Source: Hydractinia symbiolongicarpus (Eukaryota; Cnidaria; Hydrozoa; Anthoathecata; Hydractiniidae). From it: a stretch of DNA of 64,000 nucleotides. Position numbers and translations under genes: made by a program. Under the pieces are notes generated by a model. That model saw nothing but the letters and a program-made list of their open reading frames with translations, was not told where the DNA came from and ran no database searches. This document shows positions 61,262 through 64,000 of this stretch, piece by piece. Position 1 is the stretch's first letter, and every line of letters begins with the position of its first letter. Location: positions 26,809,501 to 26,873,500 of the forward strand of contig NC_079878.1 of assembly GCF_029227915.1 (NCBI RefSeq), given 5' to 3'.

Positions 61262-61677
61262 GCTATGAAAGTAGCTAGTTTGAAAAAAAAATGTTTAATT
61301 TAATCTAATTAAATTAAATATTTTAAAAAGGAAATACAAATGTTTGATATTGAATTTAAGTTTGGTTGAAACTATTAAATAAATCTTATATTTTACTTCT
61401 TTTATTTCTGGTTTCGTATTGAAATAATTATGCGCGATTATGCCGGTACTTTTGAAGTTCGTTTAAGTTTGTATAGCAATTTACTTTGTTAAAAGTTCGT
61501 ATCATTTCATTTTGTATGATAAAAAAACTTTGTTTATATTTTTTATTTTAAACGAAGCACTTTGTATGACATTCGTTTCACGAAACAAAGTACTTCGTAG
61601 CGTTCGTATAATTATACGAAAAAAACGTCCGAACATTTTGAGACGATCCCTAAAACACTTTATGTAAACAGGATACT

Positions 61678-64000
61678 CATCATCATCATCATTCTTGACT
61701 TAACGTCCGTTTTCCATGCTAACATGGGTTGGACGGGGTATATTAATGACCCTCTTCCAATCTGATCTAGACTGTTAGATCTAAACTCAACTTCCTCCAT
61801 ATCAAGTTTGTCCTTATAACCTCCTGCCAAGTTTTTTTCGGTCTGTCTCTGGACTTTGCCCCAGGAACTATTAAGTCTCTACACTTTTGTACCCAATTCT
61901 CCTCCTCCATTCTTTTTAAGTGTCCTAGCCAATTTAATCTTCTTATCTGGATAACATCTTTAATTCTACGGATACTTAACCTGCTTCTTAGCTCTCCTGA
62001 ACTCAGTCTCAGACTGTCATTACACATCCACCTAACCATTCTCATATCATTCCTTTCCAAATCGTAAAGATCTTCCTGCTTCACTGCCCATGTCTCACTA
62101 CCGTACAACATAACACTTCTTACACAGGCCTCATATACAACCTACCTTTTACCTCAGTTGACAAGACTCTGCTAGTCAACAGAGGAAGTAACTCTCTGAA
62201 CATTTTTCAAGCAGAACCTATCCTGCAAGTAACACTTCTTCCAACACCCCCTTCACTGCCCAACATCAACTATGTAACAGAAGTTCTCAACTATCTCTAA
62301 CGAGCCACTGTTGTACATCATTGAAGCTGGAAATACTTCATTCTCTATATCTCACCTTTGCAATGCTTGCATACAAACTGAATGTCAGCTCTTAACCTTC
62401 AACCAATACTACTGCACTTCTTATATACCCAAAGCTTGCAAGTCTGACAAAAAAATTGAGTTACTACCAACCCATTTCCTGCAAACTCCACAAGGCCACT
62501 TTCGAACTGCAAGGTCACACTTGGCTGCAATGCTACTAATCATGGCCTTAGACTTTGCTGTGTTCATCCTTATCCCTTTCTCTTCTAGTCCTTTCTTCCA
62601 CTTCTCAAACTTTTCAACTAATTCTTCCATTGACTCTGCTATGAGAACCAAATCATCTGCATACAATAACTCCCATGGACAACCTGTTCTGAACTCCATC
62701 GGCAGCGCTGCTAAGACTAGAACAAACAACAAGGGACTAAGTACAGAACCCTTATGTACACGAACATTTGCACTAAATTCATCACTAAGTGAATTGTTAA
62801 TCCTGACACGACTTCTAGCATTGCAGTACATAGACTGTACCATCGTAACTAGCCACCCATCCACACCTAATTTTCTCATAGGCCACCAAATAACTTTATG
62901 TGGCACTCTTTCAAAAGCTTTCTCTAAATCTATGAAGGCAAAATAGAGATTCTTAAAAATACTTTTAGACTAAATACTTTTCCTGAAGCTGTCTGAGTAA
63001 AAATATTGCATCTGTAGTGCCACACCCTGGAACAAAGCCAAGTTACGTCTTATCTATATCAATTCTTTCTCTAAGTAACTTATCAATCACTCTTTCAGTA
63101 ACTTTCATTACTTGATCAACCAACTTCAAACCTCCATAGTTACCTCTTTCTAATGCATCACCCTTGCCATTGAAACAATTCACTATTACACTCGACTGCC
63201 ACTCACTCGGAATAGCACCATCCTTTATAATCTGATTAGCAAGACTTGTAATGAGCTCAACTCCAATATATCCAGATGCTTTTACCATCTCTGCAACAAT
63301 ACGTGATACTTCTGCAGCCTTGGTAATATTCAATTTCCTAATAGCCTCCTCTACTCATTCTGTCTTGACCCGCATAGCTGGCCGTTCTACAACATCAACA
63401 TCAGACAAATTATCCTCATCCCAATCAAACTCAGTGTTAAGCAACCTCTGATAATAATTCTTCCAAGCTGCCCTTTTCTCATCCTCTGTGCTAGCCAAAA
63501 CACCTTCATCATTACGTATACACTTCTTGCCTACAACATCTTAATTAGTCTTCTTCATTTGCTTTGTTATCGTGAATACCTCGTTACGCTGGTCTTCCCT
63601 TCTTAACACTTCTGCAAATCTGTTTTTCTCTGCTTCTGATTTTGCCTTATACACTGCCGTGCGAGCACAACACTTAGCTTCTAAGTAAATATTTTTACTA
63701 CCACCTGACTTCCACTCTTTCCAAAGTTTCCTCTTTTCCTTTATACACTGGTCAACCTCATTATTCCACCACCAGGTCTGTCTATGTCTGGATGGTCCTT
63801 TCGTGCACCCACAGGCATCATCAGAAGCTTCTAGAAGACAATTCTTCAAAGTAGTCAAAGTACTTTCAACATTGTCACTATCACATTGACCATTGTGGGC
63901 TAACTGTTAAACTTTTGCCCTAAATTGTCTTGCTACAATCTCTTCCTTCAGCTTCCAGACTTTATGACGGGCCTATGCTTTTCCTTGGCTTCTTTCAAGA
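61678..64000 (-). mobile_element. Non-LTR retrotransposon (LINE), 3' part, broken; runs off the window
   Basis: The minus-strand 3' end is a (GAT)n tail at 61678-61692, preceded by the conserved word ccaacccatgttagcatgga. Going upstream, the frame 62111-61767 has LYGSETW and RLNWLGHLKRM (typical C-terminal region). The frame 62906-62421 has the reverse transcriptase core with KGSVLSPLLF and the catalytic LLYADDLVLIAES. A segment at 62946-62900 has FIDLEKAFERVPHKV. The frame 63333-63043 has IPSEWQSSVIV and the frame 63858-63541 a linker (WWWNNEVDQCIKEK). Frames are separated by stops and shifts, so it cannot encode a full enzyme. The endonuclease part lies beyond the right edge. Clade is not assigned. 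Confidence 0.88.

Larger units (their letters stand above)
59441..61650. mobile_element. 2.2-kb DNA transposon, TIR GGGACCGTCTCAAAAT, TAA duplication
   Basis: The left end GGGACCGTCTCAAAAT at 59441 follows TAA. The right end is the reverse complement of GGGATCGTCTCAAAAT, ending at 61650, and is followed by TAA. Subterminal cgtataat/ttatacga palindromes occur on both sides (59470-59760 and 61600-61620). A three-base TAA duplication with ends starting GGG suits PIF/Harbinger-like elements; the superfamily is inference. A (TA)n run fills about 59870-59918. A decayed protein-coding region lies inside on the minus strand. Confidence 0.8.

Noticed and set aside
62311-62946. 211-codon plus-strand frame, the second longest in the window
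   Set aside because: It is antisense to the reverse transcriptase core (YADD) of the LINE on the minus strand.
1-64000. tRNA, rRNA or other RNA genes
   Set aside because: I looked for GGTTCGAnTCC-type box B with a paired cloverleaf and found none I could defend; a tRNAscan or Infernal run would settle it.

Overview
The window is eukaryotic, very AT-rich animal DNA. Small introns (85 bp to 2.6 kb) have clear GT/AG borders, and mobile-element relics and simple repeats are abundant. A Wnt gene, an adenosine-receptor-like GPCR, a RING exon, a THAP/SWIM relic and a Polinton-type polymerase relic together suggest a cnidarian, probably a hydrozoan. The species is inference. All gene models were built by hand from splice sites and reading frames, with no transcript support.

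Layout. 0-14.4 kb: no convincing gene; interspersed repeats, a CA-rich minisatellite and an old reverse-transcriptase-like relic. 14.4-16.5 kb (+): a complete three-exon class A GPCR (407 aa) most like adenosine receptors. 18.9-19.7 kb: a 68-bp piggyBac-type MITE and a two-copy tandem repeat. 20.7-38.0 kb (all genes on -): a three-exon SAMD3-like gene (5' part not found), then three tandemly arranged paralogues encoding small secreted six-cysteine proteins (P1 21.9-23.7, P2 28.3-29.6, P3 34.9-38.0). Between them lie a perfect tandem duplication, a TTAA-flanked MITE and a degraded Polinton/Maverick DNA polymerase. 40.5-42.0 kb: a decayed satellite with a period of about 97 bp. 43.6-45.5 kb: broken THAP and SWIM-family fragments and a small DNA-transposon relic. 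47.8-53.1 kb (-): a complete four-exon Wnt gene (352 aa). 58.4 kb (+): the RING first exon of a TRIM-like E3 ligase. 59.4-61.65 kb: a 2.2-kb DNA transposon with terminal inverted repeats and TAA target duplications. 61.7-64.0 kb (-): the 3' part of a broken non-LTR retrotransposon that runs off the window.

Main discovery candidate. P1, P2 and P3 were assembled exon by exon, because no single open frame shows them. P2 and P3 have five coding exons with intron phases 1-0-0-0. Exon 1 encodes only the first 7-9 residues of a signal peptide, exon 3 is about 33-35 codons and exon 4 is 49-50 codons. The mature proteins are about 180-200 aa, look helix-rich, and share six cysteines and a Y-x-x-W motif. 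This is the exon and phase plan of vertebrate long-chain class I helical cytokines (IL-6, G-CSF, EPO, growth hormone). A cytokine-like family in a cnidarian would be new. The gene models are strong; the cytokine assignment is inference and needs structure prediction and expression data. P1 appears broken by a deletion.
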